Positions 24,101 through 36,308 are shown, numbered from the stretch's first letter. The stretch is DNA of 64,000 nucleotides from Moniliophthora roreri (GCA_001466705.2 LATX02000001.1:3141326-3205325), one strand, 5' to 3'. Notes: generated by a model not told the origin, from the letters alone. A program made the numbers and translations.

Positions 24101-24400
24101 TATGACATTGCTGATGAAGAGAATCTGCCCAGCCCTTTCTTGAAACGTACCGAGCGCCAACGGGAAAGGGAAAGATCATCGTCAACCGCGAACCTCGGAA
24201 ATGCGACGGGTACTGTTGCTGGGAGGAAACGAATAAGCAATGGGAACAATCTGCTGAGAACCGTGGCGGCTGTTAACAGCGCTGCCGCACATGCGGCTGC
24301 TATGACACCCTCATCTGGTTCCGGTACTCAGGGGGCGAAACCATCTACTACAAGTGCACGGAAGGCTAGTGAGGATGCTAGAAAGGCATTATTTAGGTAG
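21183..24400 (+). CDS. NIMA-family (NEK) Ser/Thr protein kinase
   Basis: Nine exons join in frame to 919 residues: 21183-21281, 21334-21404, 21457-21785, 21841-21932, 21988-22142, 22206-22284, 22353-22435, 22496-23109 and 23163-24400. The N-terminal kinase domain has the glycine loop IGNGSFG, the lysine in [26 protein letters not shown], catalytic [23 protein letters not shown] and [13 protein letters not shown], a NEK/NimA pattern. A Gly-rich insertion ([16 protein letters not shown]) precedes HRD. A long coiled coil (residues about 300-500, rich in E, R and K) follows, then a Ser/Pro-rich disordered tail, matching NimA-type mitotic kinases in length and layout. The last intron (23110-23162) begins with GC (GCAAGT). 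Probably a cell-cycle kinase; the function is inferred from family. Confidence 0.9.
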
Positions 24401-24926
24401 AGAGTGCTTTCGTTGATTACGCAGAGGTATTTATGTGCATGTGGACCGGTCTTTTTTTTTTTCATGTGTTCTTTTATGACCTTATAGGTTCGACTTACCT
24501 CACTCCTTTTTCCAAGGTATTATGACAGTATTTCTCATAGTCTGCACTGTATTCTACGACTTCATTATACTCTACAATGTACATTTCGACGACTTTGACG
24601 GTCCTCCCGCCACTTGGGGGTGATATAGCCGCTGGCATCTGGGCCTCGACTTGAGAACAAGTGGACAGGCACGGCGTTTTGATATGAAACGGTGCTGAAC
24701 TAAAACGGTGCTGGACATGTACATGTCGCCCAGACAACACACACATACACGGACACCACGGAAACAACGAAAAAATAACGCATGCCGTAAAGAGTTGCCC
24801 CACGAGGGAAAAGCTTCCAGGCTTCTATATACATATTCCTGATATCCTTGCCGTCAATACTTCTGTCAATCCTTTCTCTTTCCACCACCACCACCACCAC
24901 CCTCGTCGCATTTCCTCCGACAAGCC
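24401..24926. other. Intergenic region between kinase and G-alpha genes
   Basis: The 3' flank of the NIMA kinase and 5' flank of the G-alpha gene; both point the same way. A (CAC)n run lies just before the G-alpha start (about 24,882-24,900). No other gene seen. Confidence 0.5.
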
Positions 24927-27415
24927 ATGGCCAAGCACAAGCACGGACCCAATCGCAGGAGGTCTCTATCTGATCCTCTAACCGCTGCCTTATTACCCCC
25001 AGCAAACGAAACTGCGGAAGAGAGAGAACGAAGGATCAATGCAGAAAATGAAGCAAAGAAAATCAGTGATGGCATTGACGAGATGATTAGGCAGGAGAAA
25101 AACGAGTTGAAGAAGGCGCGTCCAGATGTGAGCGTGTTGCTTCTAGGCCAGTCAGAGTCGGGCAAGAGTACGACGCTCAAACGTAAGTGTTTATCCATAG
25201 AATTTCGCGCTGTATTCCTTGCGTTACTATGGCATGAGGTCATTTGGTGAGTACTAGTATTCTGTTGCAAAAGTGTAACGCTAATCATTCAATGAAGAAC
25301 CACGAAATGTGCATCAACTAAACTTCCATCTCTAACGGAATACAGCGCTCTAATGTCGGCGTCGTTACTCATTATTCGCTACCCAGAATTCCAACTGCTT
25401 CACTCGCCCTCGGCATTCCATGCAGAACGTATAGCCTGGCGCGCAGTCATTTACCTGAATCTCGTCAGGTCTATCAGGAGGTGCGTGCTGTTATGCTGTT
25501 AAACATCGGTCCGCCGACATTCCCGATTCCTAGAATTCTAGATGCTCTGTCGCCGGAAGCAGATGTAGAAGATCAAATACAAGATGATTCCATCGACACG
25601 GCAAGCATAGTTCTAACCCCGGAGCCACCCATACCGAACTACGAATTTTATCGACAACGTCTGCAGCCTCTTGTCGGGCTAGAAGAACGACTGACGCGTT
25701 TGCTTTCTTCTCCGGACGAAGATGAACCGACACACCTAGGGCCACAAAATGGGGCATGGCAGAATATTCCATTTGCTCATGTGAACGGTTCTGGACGTCC
25801 TGCGCCCACGATCACCATACCCTCGAACAAACAATCCCAGTCGCTCCCAGTCTCACCAATGGGCTCGGAATCTCCGACAGGCAGCACCAATGGAAAGTCG
25901 AAAGGGAAAGAGATGTCAGTTCACACATCCACTAATTGGAAGAAAGCCTTTGCCCTGGGCAGCAGATCCAAGAGCCCGAAAAGCGCACATTCAGGAGAGA
26001 TCGAGGGCTGGTGGGAGGACCCGGAGGATCCAGTACATGCTCTCAACGCCTGCGCACCCGCAATGATGGACCTTTGGAGAGATCCCAACGTCCGGAGACG
26101 ATTGGACGAGAAAAGGATAAGACTTCAAGAAAGCGCAGGGTTGTAAGTGATTGCGACCTTTCGTTCCTTCCATTGCATTCCCGCCGTCGGTTGACGTGTC
26201 TTTCTGATATCTTCCTTTTCTAGTTATCTTGACGAAATCCCCAGGATAACAGCAAAGAAATACTTCCCTACCGATGGTTCGCTTCACCCTGGTCTTTTTC
26301 ATAAAACTGTGTTTAATCAAAGTTTTCCCGCAGCCGATGTGCTCAAAGCACGACTAAAGACGCTGGGAGTCGTCGAGCACAGTTTCTTAATACCGACGGG
26401 TGCTAATAAAGGTGTCAAGTGGAAAATATACGACGTCGGCGGAGCCCGAAACCAGCGACACGCCTGGGCGCCATATTTCGAAGATGGTAAGCATTTACGT
26501 CGTCGTCGACTCTGCCCTGGTCTCCTGCTCGTCCTCCATTCCTTACTTGTATCTGCCGTAAACTCTCCCGTGCTTTTTCGATCTCTATTTCCTCCGACTA
26601 TATAAACAACTCCGGCTGACACATTTGACAGTGAATGCTATCATTTTCCTGGCACCGATATCCGCTTTTGACCAAGTGCTGTCCGAAGTGAGTCCCAGTC
26701 TCATCTCTCAGTTCCGATCGATCGAATCTCGTCCGCAGGATCCCCGTGTAAACCGTTTAGAAGATTCGCTGCTACTATGGAAATGTGTCATTTCAAACAA
26801 GCTCCTTGCGAATGTGAACATCGTACTCTTTTTGAATAAGTACGTGGCACTTCCGGATGACCCAGATACAGTCCACACTCATGTGAGGCGTCTAGATGTG
26901 ACCTACTCCAGGTACGCCGGGCTTTCCCCAGCTCTGAGCTAGGAAATACTCATCTCTGGTTCAAATAGGCCAAATTGAACGCTGGTGTTCAGTTGAACGA
27001 ACACATGATTTCATACGCCGACAGACCAAACGACTATGAGTCCGTGTCCAAATGTACGTTCCCCTGCTATTCGCATTTAGCTTGACTCACTATACTCACA
27101 TGGTGCGCCGGTGGTCCTCCAGACATGCGCAACAAGTTTGGCGCAATACACCAGTCGTATACACCGAATAAGGAGCGAGAGCTCTACAGTATGTGTCCTC
27201 TCCCATGTGATTGTGCCGCAATAGATCGCTGATTCATTTTGCTGGAATCACAGTCCACTTCACGTCGGTCACTGATACTAGGCGGACAGCGACAATTATT
27301 GCAGACGGTTTGTACTATCTCCTGTCTCCCTATTCGTCCAAATGCTAACTGAGTCATGGTCACAGTGCGAGATATTATCATTAGAAGCAATCTGAAGGGC
27401 TTGAAACTGGTATAG
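24927..27415 (+). CDS. Divergent heterotrimeric G-protein alpha subunit with long insertion
   Basis: Twelve exons join in frame to 530 residues, against about 350-360 for a standard G-alpha: 24927-25182, 25387-25480, 25534-26142, 26224-26276, 26334-26486, 26632-26687, 26739-26839, 26896-26911 (16 nt), 26969-27053, 27123-27188, 27254-27307 and 27366-27415. The motifs are G1 GQSESGKST, switch I VLKARLKTLG (catalytic Arg and Mg-binding Thr kept), switch II DVGGARNQRHAW, G4 NKCD, G5 TSVTDTRRT and the C-terminus IIRSNLKGLKLV. The usual catalytic Gln after DVGG is Ala. The N-terminus starts MAKHKHG, so no Gly2 for myristoylation. The helical domain contains a Ser/Pro-rich insert (about residues 155-300). 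Probably a membrane-proximal signalling GTPase with slow hydrolysis; coupling is unknown. Confidence 0.93.
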
Positions 27416-28204
27416 AACATCTTAAGCGTCCCTCTGCGATTCGCATCTCAGCTGTGTTCATCTTCACTTATTTGATTCGTGCCATGGTTATACGTTCTGT
27501 AAAAGCTTTCGATGCTACACATCTTCTGTTTTCGGTCGTTCATTCAAGTATTTTTTCTTGCTTTCGACTTCACTGCATGCTGATATATCCTTTTACGACT
27601 GGGCGTAATGTTTGATGTTGTATCTTTGTCATACTCTCGCTATAATGGATGACGTCCCATAAGGTTTTGATTCTCACCCGTCAATTCTGAGAGAAATATC
27701 GAATTATTTCAATGAACGATTCATTCACCATGGCATTCCCGTAAGGCCCTCAGAGGATTCAACGAACGGCTAGGCTGGAGTTCCGAGGAACACAGGCGTG
27801 AGGTAGTATGGCCTTACGTTTATACTGCAGTATACTTTCAGAGTTGATGATCAGAAATAAGTACCATGCCTTCTTCATGACATAGAAGAGGTAAAATACG
27901 CAACAGCTTAGACGTGTTTGCGTGGACAAAGGCCTGGCAGTCTTCTGGAGTCACATACCAAAAAGAGGCGGGTAAGGGGAGAAATTTGACATGAGAGGTG
28001 AAAACGCAACAATCGCATTAAGAGAACGGTGGGTTCATGCTCGAGGCTTGATTTTACTTACGGCAGCTCCATCCAATCATCTATTTTGGTTTTTACGGAA
28101 TCTGACCGTCAAAAGCCTTTTTTCCCACCAACTCGGCGAGTGATTATAATCCAAATAATAAGACACAAGTGCCCTGACCACCTCTACAGGTATAAACAGA
28201 GATA
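27416..28204. other. Intergenic stretch, no gene recognised
   Basis: 3' flank of the G-alpha gene and 5' flank of the F-box gene. I see no open frame with a domain and no repeat. Confidence 0.5.
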
Positions 28205-29956
28205 ATGTCAGCCCACACCGTCCCACTTTGCGACTGGTGCCAACACAAATTCATTCCTAAGTTTCAACTTCACCGATATCCGAATGTTCAACCTGATGAC
28301 GATGACCTTCGGTTAAATCGTTTTCCAAACGCTGCCGATGCTTCGGAGGCACGCAAAGCTATTCATGAAGAGGAGAGCGAGCTGAAGCGCTACGATGAGG
28401 AGCTGGCACGGCTTCGGCTAGCAGTGGAACGCCTGGAGGTACAAAGAGATGAACTCTACCGACGGATTAAACGGCGTCGCAGCTGGCTATCACCCATACG
28501 AGAGCTTCCCATCGAGGTACTCGAGACGATCTTTCTCTACGCCTGCTCTGCATCATGCAGCCATATGCTGGTGTTAGACTCGGAAGCGGTCTTCCAGCAT
28601 ATGCCAGCATACGATTTATCCCGTGTCTCCTTTCACTGGAGACGTGTTATCAACGCACAACCTAGACTATGGTCCTCTATCAAAGCTGATATCTTTCAAC
28701 TTGAGGAGGATGTTAGACCCATACTTCAACTCTACCTCAGAAGGTCTGGTAATCACCCCCTGGAAATGGACATCAGCTGCGAGCGCTATGGCGTCACTGC
28801 CGTTGACCGTCACAGATGGCCACTGGTGACGCAGCTGGGAGAATATGGTTCCCAGGTTTTCCAGATTATTTTCGGGCACGTTTCACGATGTGCAGAGCTG
28901 ACGCTTGGACTCGAAGTTGAAAGATTACTCGGCATCGTGGAGACAACGAAGAACCCTATCTCCTTCCCTTACCTACAGACTCTGTCCACTCAAGTGGCCG
29001 AGGGTATCAATGCTTCGAATCGTTGGTTCTGGGAGGCTATCCGTTGGAGATCACCAATGCTCAAAAAAGTTGAATCAGGTAGCCTATTGGCACCTGATAT
29101 TGTCCCGTATCACCAGTTGATCTCACTGGTTGTTAACTGGACTTGCACGGCCACTGCCGAAAGTCTGTTCGAAGTGCTCAGGTGCTGTACCAGCATTCAA
29201 TCGTTGGCCCTATACGAGGTCTATATCAATAATGATGCACGGCTTAATTACCCTGTCGAGTTGAAGGCGCTTGAACATTTCACGATCACATTCGCACAAA
29301 GTTTCAATAACCTCTCCGGTTTCTTTGATATTGTCGTTTTGCCATCCCTCGTATCCATCGAAATCAACGGCGGAACATTAGGTCAGGGACCGGGCGTTGG
29401 AGGATGGAGATCCACGTCTTTTTTAGCCATGATCCAACGTTCGGGATGCACACTTCGAGACTTTCGCCTTCACGTACCAAGCGATGACATCCCGGTCGTC
29501 TCCTTTCTTGACATCTTACAATCGTGCCCGGGATTGAAATCTCTCGATGTCCGGCTAACAGGAGCTAGGCATGGATCGGAAACTTTCACATATTCGCTCC
29601 TGCGTAATCTTGGTATGGCCCCACCTGGTAGTATCCTCGTTCCCTGTTTGGAGAAGCTTTGCATAGACGAGGTAGCGTCTCGGATCGATGTTCAAGCCGT
29701 TTTAGAACTATTAGACATGGTCAGATTCCGCAGGGACATAGTGGTGGAACGAAGGGGCCTAGGTGATACCAAACTTACCGTCCTCCGTGATATTCGCCTG
29801 CGATTTGATACAGTCGTTGGTGAACCTTATACGGAGACACTAGTAAGGGACAGTGTGCATACTCTCGCAGAAGATGGTGTAAAATGTAGTATTGATTGGG
29901 CACCACCGCGTGAAGATTCGATGGTGTCCTTTTTACAGGCTTTCCAAGACATATAA
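28205..29956 (+). CDS. F-box protein with N-terminal coiled coil, 583 aa
   Basis: A single-exon gene, unusual among its intron-rich neighbours but normal for this family. The N-terminus has a CxxC pair (LCDWCQHKFIP). An E/R/L-rich coiled coil follows at about residues 58-95 (YDEELARLRLAVERLEVQRD). The F-box comes next at about 100-145 (LPIEVLETIFLYAC, then LSRVSFHWRRVINAQPRLWS). The rest is a long region with weak leucine-rich spacing (LKALEHFTITF, LQSCPGLKSLDVRL, LEKLCIDEVASRIDV). F-box proteins act as substrate adaptors of SCF ubiquitin ligases; the substrate is unknown. Such genes occur in large lineage-specific families in Agaricomycetes. The ATG at 28205 is the only sensible start. Confidence 0.88.
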   Translation: MSAHTVPLCDWCQHKFIPKFQLHRYPNVQPDDDDLRLNRFPNAADASEARKAIHEEESELKRYDEELARLRLAVERLEVQRDELYRRIKRRRSWLSPIRELPIEVLETIFLYACSASCSHMLVLDSEAVFQHMPAYDLSRVSFHWRRVINAQPRLWSSIKADIFQLEEDVRPILQLYLRRSGNHPLEMDISCERYGVTAVDRHRWPLVTQLGEYGSQVFQIIFGHVSRCAELTLGLEVERLLGIVETTKNPISFPYLQTLSTQVAEGINASNRWFWEAIRWRSPMLKKVESGSLLAPDIVPYHQLISLVVNWTCTATAESLFEVLRCCTSIQSLALYEVYINNDARLNYPVELKALEHFTITFAQSFNNLSGFFDIVVLPSLVSIEINGGTLGQGPGVGGWRSTSFLAMIQRSGCTLRDFRLHVPSDDIPVVSFLDILQSCPGLKSLDVRLTGARHGSETFTYSLLRNLGMAPPGSILVPCLEKLCIDEVASRIDVQAVLELLDMVRFRRDIVVERRGLGDTKLTVLRDIRLRFDTVVGEPYTETLVRDSVHTLAEDGVKCSIDWAPPREDSMVSFLQAFQDI

Positions 29957-30092
29957 TTAGTACGGATGGACAAAAATGCCAACTCTTTTGCACAGAACGT
30001 TTCTATGTAAGTGGGGAGTGAGAGGTGTGAGTGGGGGGTGTGAGTAGGAAGTGTGAGGATGGGACGAGATGTATGAGATGAAATAGATGAGC
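29957..30092. other. Short convergent 3' region
   Basis: 3' ends of the F-box and MFS genes. It holds a GTGTGAGTGGGG-type purine-rich run (about 30,011-30,060). Confidence 0.5.
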
Positions 30093-32256
30093 TCATTGAC
30101 GTACAGCTGTGGCATTGCTGGGGAGGGTCGATGGTCGCTTCATCTTTTTCAACAGCCCAGTTAAGCGCACCGACAGAGGCCTCTCTCCAATAAAGAAGAA
30201 CCCGATGATCCCGCCAACGAAGATCCATCCTACATTGACGAAGCACAATGCGAGCCAGCCGTCTTCGACGCCATCGTAAATCTAACTAGGTCGTCAACAA
30301 AGCTCAGTACTAAACAATAGAAAGTGAGTTACTTGGCCACCCATGACTGGTCCAACTGTAGATGAACAGCCATGAGAATATCATTCAAGAATGGAACCAC
30401 GTCACAAACCTGTAGCCCCTATTCCGTATGCAAGGTTAAATGCTGCATAAACATGAGCATCTGTTCGAATGAATCATAAGAACTGGTTCCGCATATTCTT
30501 GTTGTACATACAGCCAATTCCCTCTATGTGTCTTGCGACATCCGCGAGCTCTGCAGTCAGCGGCGCGAGTGTGGCATTCAAGAAGAAGACTTGAGAGAAT
30601 TAGATAACGTATGTGCTTTAGGCAGCTTAAACTCACACTCCAAGGCGAACGAGGTTATGAAGAGACCGAGCTTGTCAATGCTAAGTAAACACCACCAGGG
30701 AATCGAAAGTATCAAGCTTGTGGCGGCGATGGGAGGCGCCCCGAACTTGTCAGTAAGATGTCCAGCAATTGCAGAAGCTATGAAAGGTATTAGTACATCC
30801 CCCCAAGCAATCAATTCTCAAGCACTCACAAGGGAAAGTGGGGACGACAGCAGCCACAAAAACTAGCCCGACTTTAGCGGAATCAAAGTCCCATACATGA
30901 TTCATGTGAACAGGCAACGCAGGCTCAAATGCGGTATGGACCGCCCTATCGATCGTTGTGAGATATACGCACGATGAGACGAGACACCGTACCCGTAAAC
31001 AAATAAACACGCCACTGTCGCCATTGCACGACTAGATTTGAGCAATTTGATCACGACGGCGAGTAGAGACAACTCGGGAGCCACGAATCCATCACCAGAT
31101 GAAGGTTTCTCTTCTTCATTGGGTACTCGGGCATTCTCTGCAACTTCCCTGCTACGAATGCTTGCCCTTCTATCGCGTTCTTCTGTCGCCGTTGTAGCCC
31201 CTTCCTTAGGTTCCTGTGAACGAGGTACGTCTTCATCTTCTTGAACATCAGTCGACGATAAATTATTTTCAGGGTTTTCAGGTAAAATGACACTTTGAGG
31301 GTCGAAGCCCCACTCCAGTGCATGTTTACGCTCGATGACAACGAAACGTGCAATGAGATCTATCACAGCACCGCATATGCCGAAGATACAAACGCCGCGG
31401 AAGCCAAAGTGGTCATATATCGCACCCCCAACCGGAGGACCCAACAGGAAGCTGGAATGTAGGTCAGCACGCGAAGGAGCAATGAGGTGCAGCAGGTTAC
31501 CCGATAGACATTCCGGACATCGCGAACCCCAGTTGCCCTGAGCGGCAGCGATAAGTTTCTAGTAATGTGAATAACAGCACGAAAATGCCTACTGCCGGTT
31601 ATTCTTTCAGGCGTTGTGTCGCACCTTTGATGAACGCCTTTAACTCTATGACCACGGACATTCTGAGATCACTCACAACAACGCCAATCCCACAACCCAA
31701 ACCATGGTAGATCCAACGCCCTGCAACGCCCGAGCGACCACCATCAGCCAGAATACAGACGCTTCCATAAGCATGATGATAGAGCCGATGAGCAGAAATA
31801 TTCCCAAAACTAAGGGCCATTGACGCGCGTTGTACCGTTCTGACAACATTGCCACAGGAAAAGTTGCTGCAAAAGAACAGAATCAGGATACATTCGATGT
31901 CAACAGCGTTGACTGACTGATAGCTAAACCTGCCGACTACAGCATAGAGATGTATTGAGCAAGTGAGTACGTCACGGAATTATATTGCACGCACGTAGCT
32001 GAAGAGTAGCCACCCTGTGAGACTCGATACGTTGTTATACCCGAGTTTTTCTAACTGGAAAGGCATCACAGGGACGACGATAGAGTAAACCAACAGGTCG
32101 ACCGCGATTCCTGTTTAGCCTTTGGGTAAGCAAGGAGGAGCATGATGTCCGCGAACCGTTTTGTTTACCTAGCCAAACGACGAACGTAACATATACATAT
32201 CCTGCCCTCCATCGCAAGCCAACTGGTGCTTGATCGCTCGCGGAAAAGAGACCCAT
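30093..32256 (-). CDS. MFS transporter, DHA1/VMAT-like
   Basis: A multi-exon membrane transporter. Transmembrane segments appear in order: YVYVTFVVWLG, IAVDLLVYSIVVPVMPFQLE, then MLSERYNARQWPLVLGIFLL, ASVFWLMVVARALQGVGSTM, the motif-C segment FLLGPPVGGAIYDHFGFRG, FGICGAVIDLIARFVVIER, a long acidic cytoplasmic loop, LFVYG, VGLVFVAAVVPTFP, the second motif A AIAGHLTDKFG, LGLFITSFALE, and the final GWIFVGGIIGFFFIGERP before a basic tail. The layout suits the vesicular-amine-like DHA1 group, probably exporting small molecules; the substrate is unknown. The start at 32256 (MGLFSASDQ) is chosen because the frame upstream lacks an ATG and looks like a leader or intron. One internal exon is only 19 nt (31,936-31,918). 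Confidence 0.85.
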
Positions 32257-32597
32257 CTCAAAGTCACAAGCGGATGGATGTGAAGGATGATCCTGCAAGG
32301 ATGATTTTCTCTTTGTTAGTGGGTTTATATATCTACCCTAATCTGAGTCATAATTAACGCCGGGTCGGAGTCTTGGCTCTTAGCACTGACCGGAAGTGTC
32401 CATTCTCCGTACGGTGGACACGGGTTACAGTATAACAATGAGGTAAGGAAAGATACAGTCCTTGGTATCAGAGGGTTAATAAGGAGTTGGTGCGTCTACA
32501 GAATGGTGAAGTTCATCGCAATGCTGAGATCGCGAGCCAAAAACCAAAGGGGCCAGCTAATCGCCTTTTTCGGCTTTTGCTGACTATTACGTGTAAT

Positions 32598-35218
32598 TCA
32601 CGGCAACTCAAGCCATTTTCTCCACAGCAGCGGAAACTTTGGCGTCCCAAGTCCGGATACTGGGTCCCATCCCACCTCAGCACTAAATCCGAGAGTACCG
32701 CAACCAGGGTTTCGCCCTGAGGTTATATCATTGAAGGCGGAGCGAAACTGGTGTGAATAGATCTGGATGGTATCGTGTAGTTTCATGGGGTTATATGACG
32801 ATTGAGGGTGCTTACAGCGGGGTTTATGAAGCCAACTGGCTTCTTACCGGCAGAGATACGAGCGTCATTTATCATGGAAAGCATGGCGCCAATGACTGGG
32901 GAAGAGGCAGATGTTCCGTAGACCAGGACAAAAACGCCGTTAGACTAGAAAGATCAGAAAGGTCGTCATAAATTGTGTCGATGGGACCAACCGCTATGAC
33001 ATAGTTCGCTCTATGTCGAGGGAGTGGTTTGAGTTATTTCGAATTGAAAAACTGGAAGACGCCTCACCCATTTGCAGAGATATCAGGGAATCCGCGGCTC
33101 TAATCATCCGGCATTAGCTACATCAGTAGAGCAGAATAATGATACCTACATTGCCAGTTGAATTCCAAACATCCGCCGAGAACGGGAATGAGTACGCGTG
33201 GGAGTTTAAATACGAAGAGACAGCTTCTCTTTGGTAGTCTGGCATGGCAAAGTGGTTGCTAAATCCCCCACCACTATATATCTCTGTTTCGCACGCGACC
33301 TCAGGTTCATAGACGTTCGCTCTGTATTGCATTTGCGTTGCGCCAACGGACGTCACGAAGGGACATCCAACCGGAAATCCAGGAGAGAACACGGTTCCAG
33401 ATTCGCTATCCCAGCCTGGTTTTGCGGATGATGAGAAGTCGGAGAAAGGTGCGAGTGTTCACGAACCATCAAAATTCAGACAGTATCCTCCATTGCCTGC
33501 AACACTGATTATGACCTTGTCCGAGTAGATTTTGGGTAACCCACCGGCCACACCGCTGTCCCCCGAAGAAAAAAGTACCGTCACGCCCATGAGGCCGAGT
33601 TTACCTGAAGAAGGCGTCAATTTCCAAATACCTGTGAAGCCGAACTTCGTAAACATGCCATATTCGTCACATTGGCGAGTAGTGTAGGCTGGTGAAAGAT
33701 CTGCCTCGTTGTATCCATAGGATGTGGATATAACATGTGCTGGCTTGACTGTTCCACAAGCATTAGTTCCTGAGCACGAAGGTCAATCCACGCGGAGCAA
33801 AGACGGAGACGATGCATGCCTTGATAGCCTCCCTCAACCTCAGTATCAGGGTAGATACCATCCTGGATCGGATCGTCGCCACCTTACTCACGAGCAGTGA
33901 GAAGAAGCTCGCGACCGAGGGCAGCCGAGAATTACCTTGGTAGTAGCAGAAAGAGCCGTCTAGTGCGTCCAAGAAGTTGTTGAACGAGGCACCTTCGAGA
34001 ATATATATCGTTGATTGATATCGTAAGTGTTGGAAGCAGGCTTACCGAGGTAGATATCGCCGACTTGATATAGTGTAACAGGCTGCTTATTTGATACAAG
34101 TGCCATCGCGTATTGAAGATCCAAGTTGGATTCAATGTTGTAGGTAAAGTCTTGAAAAGCTCTTTGAGGAAAGCCTGCATCACGTTGGAGCTGAGAGATT
34201 TGCATAAGAGGAGTACAGCTCACCACCATCAACGGACTGAAGCGCTGGGGATTTCCCTACTAACCCTTTCGAGAACATGTTGAAGAACATGTCAAGGTCC
34301 TCTTGCAAGTAGGCCTGAGGTGTGTATTCGACTGGGCAATCGAAACATGTCGTTGTGAGTACGATGAAAAGGATCACAAACTAACTCACCAACTCCAAAA
34401 CTATTGTTCTCTGCCGAACGGGGTGTGTAGTAGAAGCCATATAGTTCCTTCAGGCACAGTGGGGTTATCTGTTCATGGCAGTGTTCCAGCTCTTCGTACA
34501 ATGGCTGAACATCACCGTGGTACTTTGGGTTGACGGAACCAAATCCAGATTGACCAACGTTCATAGCGGGTAGGTGAGCCCGCTTCCTCAGAACTGCATT
34601 GAAATGAACCGAGGGAGTGACCAATTCTATGTGCGGAACGACATGCTCTGGAAGATGATACAAAGTACAAGCTGGAAAAACGAATGTGATCATGGACGAA
34701 AAGGACTTGTAATGGCGCTAAATATGCGTACCTACTTGCTCAGTGCCATCCTCGTGAGTATAGAGATGATACTCAGTCTTCAGCAGCATTTCAGCTTCCT
34801 CAACCGTAGCTCTGAGCTCTATCCATCCCCGTGAACGAGAAACCGATATCCGATGGTTTGCTATTTTCCCATGGCCCGTCAACCAGCGTTTGACAACTTC
34901 AACGGTTTCTTGGCTTGGCTTAAATGTATCAGCTACTTTTCCTGGTGTCCAGTGATTCCCGTAGTTGGGAGAGTCGGGATGTGAAACATCGTGAAGAAAT
35001 TCCGCGATTCTGTGCGTGTTGGACTGCTTCAGGCCAAAGCGAAGAGATAGGATCTCTGTCGAGTCCAGCCTCCGTCTTCGAAGGCGGGACCATCCCCTGG
35101 GGAGCTTTGACCTCTTCTCGTGTACCATGTAGGGAGAAATCGTGTCACTGGCTGTGATGCAATGGAAAAAAATGGCCAGTAGCGCAGAGAACACGAAGAA
35201 GCGCGTCGCAAAGAGCAT
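32598..35218 (-). CDS. Secreted sedolisin-type serine protease (S53, tripeptidyl-peptidase-like)
   Basis: The start (35218) encodes a signal peptide ([17 protein letters not shown]). A pro-domain follows, with [20 protein letters not shown] and [20 protein letters not shown], both typical of the Pro-kumamolisin activation domain. The catalytic domain, spread over many short exons, keeps the Glu/Asp pair ([14 protein letters not shown]), the [15 protein letters not shown] loop, the oxyanion Asp in [10 protein letters not shown] and the nucleophile in YGTSAS, where SGTSAS is usual. The C-terminal calcium-site region [19 protein letters not shown] and [13 protein letters not shown] ends the gene. 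It acts outside the cell or in the vacuole at acid pH, removing tripeptides or cutting internally. It is on the same strand as the MFS gene, which lies downstream. Exon borders were checked only in part. Confidence 0.87.
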
Positions 35219-36308
35219 GTTTGTAGAAGATGGATAAGCTGACGAACGAGCTGTTTGGTTTGCAAGGAAACAAAGGAACTGGGAGGTGCTGAAAGGTATT
35301 CAGGTCTGTTTGAATATAAACCGCAAGCCTCGAGGGTGGTGGCATATTGTGAACCTAGATGTAAGTCAATGAGGAAGTAATAGAAGCACACGAAGTTCTC
35401 AATTTGACCGGATCCCAGATCTTGACGTGAATAGACACGTCGCAGAGTCTTCAAAGAGGCGATCGGCTCTGGTTCCAATCAGCGTGTAAGGAGTTGCCTG
35501 AGGCCTCGTCCTATACTGAAAAATCCTCCATATATCCCAATGAATGAATAGATACGATCCTGAGGCAGCGCGAAGGTCAAGAAGAAACCCTACACGTGTT
35601 GATTCCTGATTGAAGCTGAAGTCATTCAAGTGCAAATTGGAAGCATTGGAAGTAAGTCGTACCTTCAGCTCACTGAACATAAAACCGAGTTGGGTGATTA
35701 ATTTCGCTCGATAAGATTGAGTAAGGAGGGTAAGAAGCAATAAGATAGAGCTGGAAGGATCTTAGCGTATGATGGTGGTTTGTGTCGAACCGCCGCTGTC
35801 CGATATAGTATATAACTTTGATGTAACTGGTAACTCTTGATTCACTTTGTATTGCAATACTCTCTGAACTGTGTTTATACATCAGCGCAAAAAAATAAAA
35901 TGAGTGTAAGGTGCGATATCCGACTAGACAATTAAGGGAGATCTATGCTGATTGTGTGACTATCTTCGGCGAGGTAAATGATTAGGAATGCAGTTGATAA
36001 AAGATCCGATCAATGAGGAATTGCATTCGGAATCAGAAAACGGTGTAGCAACACATGGTGTTGGTCCGCTAAATAGTTCAAAACGTGTAAAGGATGGTCG
36101 GGTATTGGATGTAGGGCGATGACAGGAATAATAGGTCCAGCAGGGGATGCATAATGTAGGAGTTCGATAAGAGATGCATACAAATGATTGATTTAACTTT
36201 TGACAATGGGGGGACCCCATATGAATAGCAAAGCAGATAGGACAGAGGAAAGAGCAACCTGAAAATGGAAGAAAAAAACAATTATCCAATCTATACCAGA
36301 ACGGTCCG
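35219..36308. other. Intergenic stretch, no gene supported
   Basis: It contains the upstream region of the sedolisin gene and the 3' flank of the PX-AGC kinase gene. Minus-strand open frames at 35,029-35,478 and 35,399-35,740 have no domain. Nothing else seen. Confidence 0.4.
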
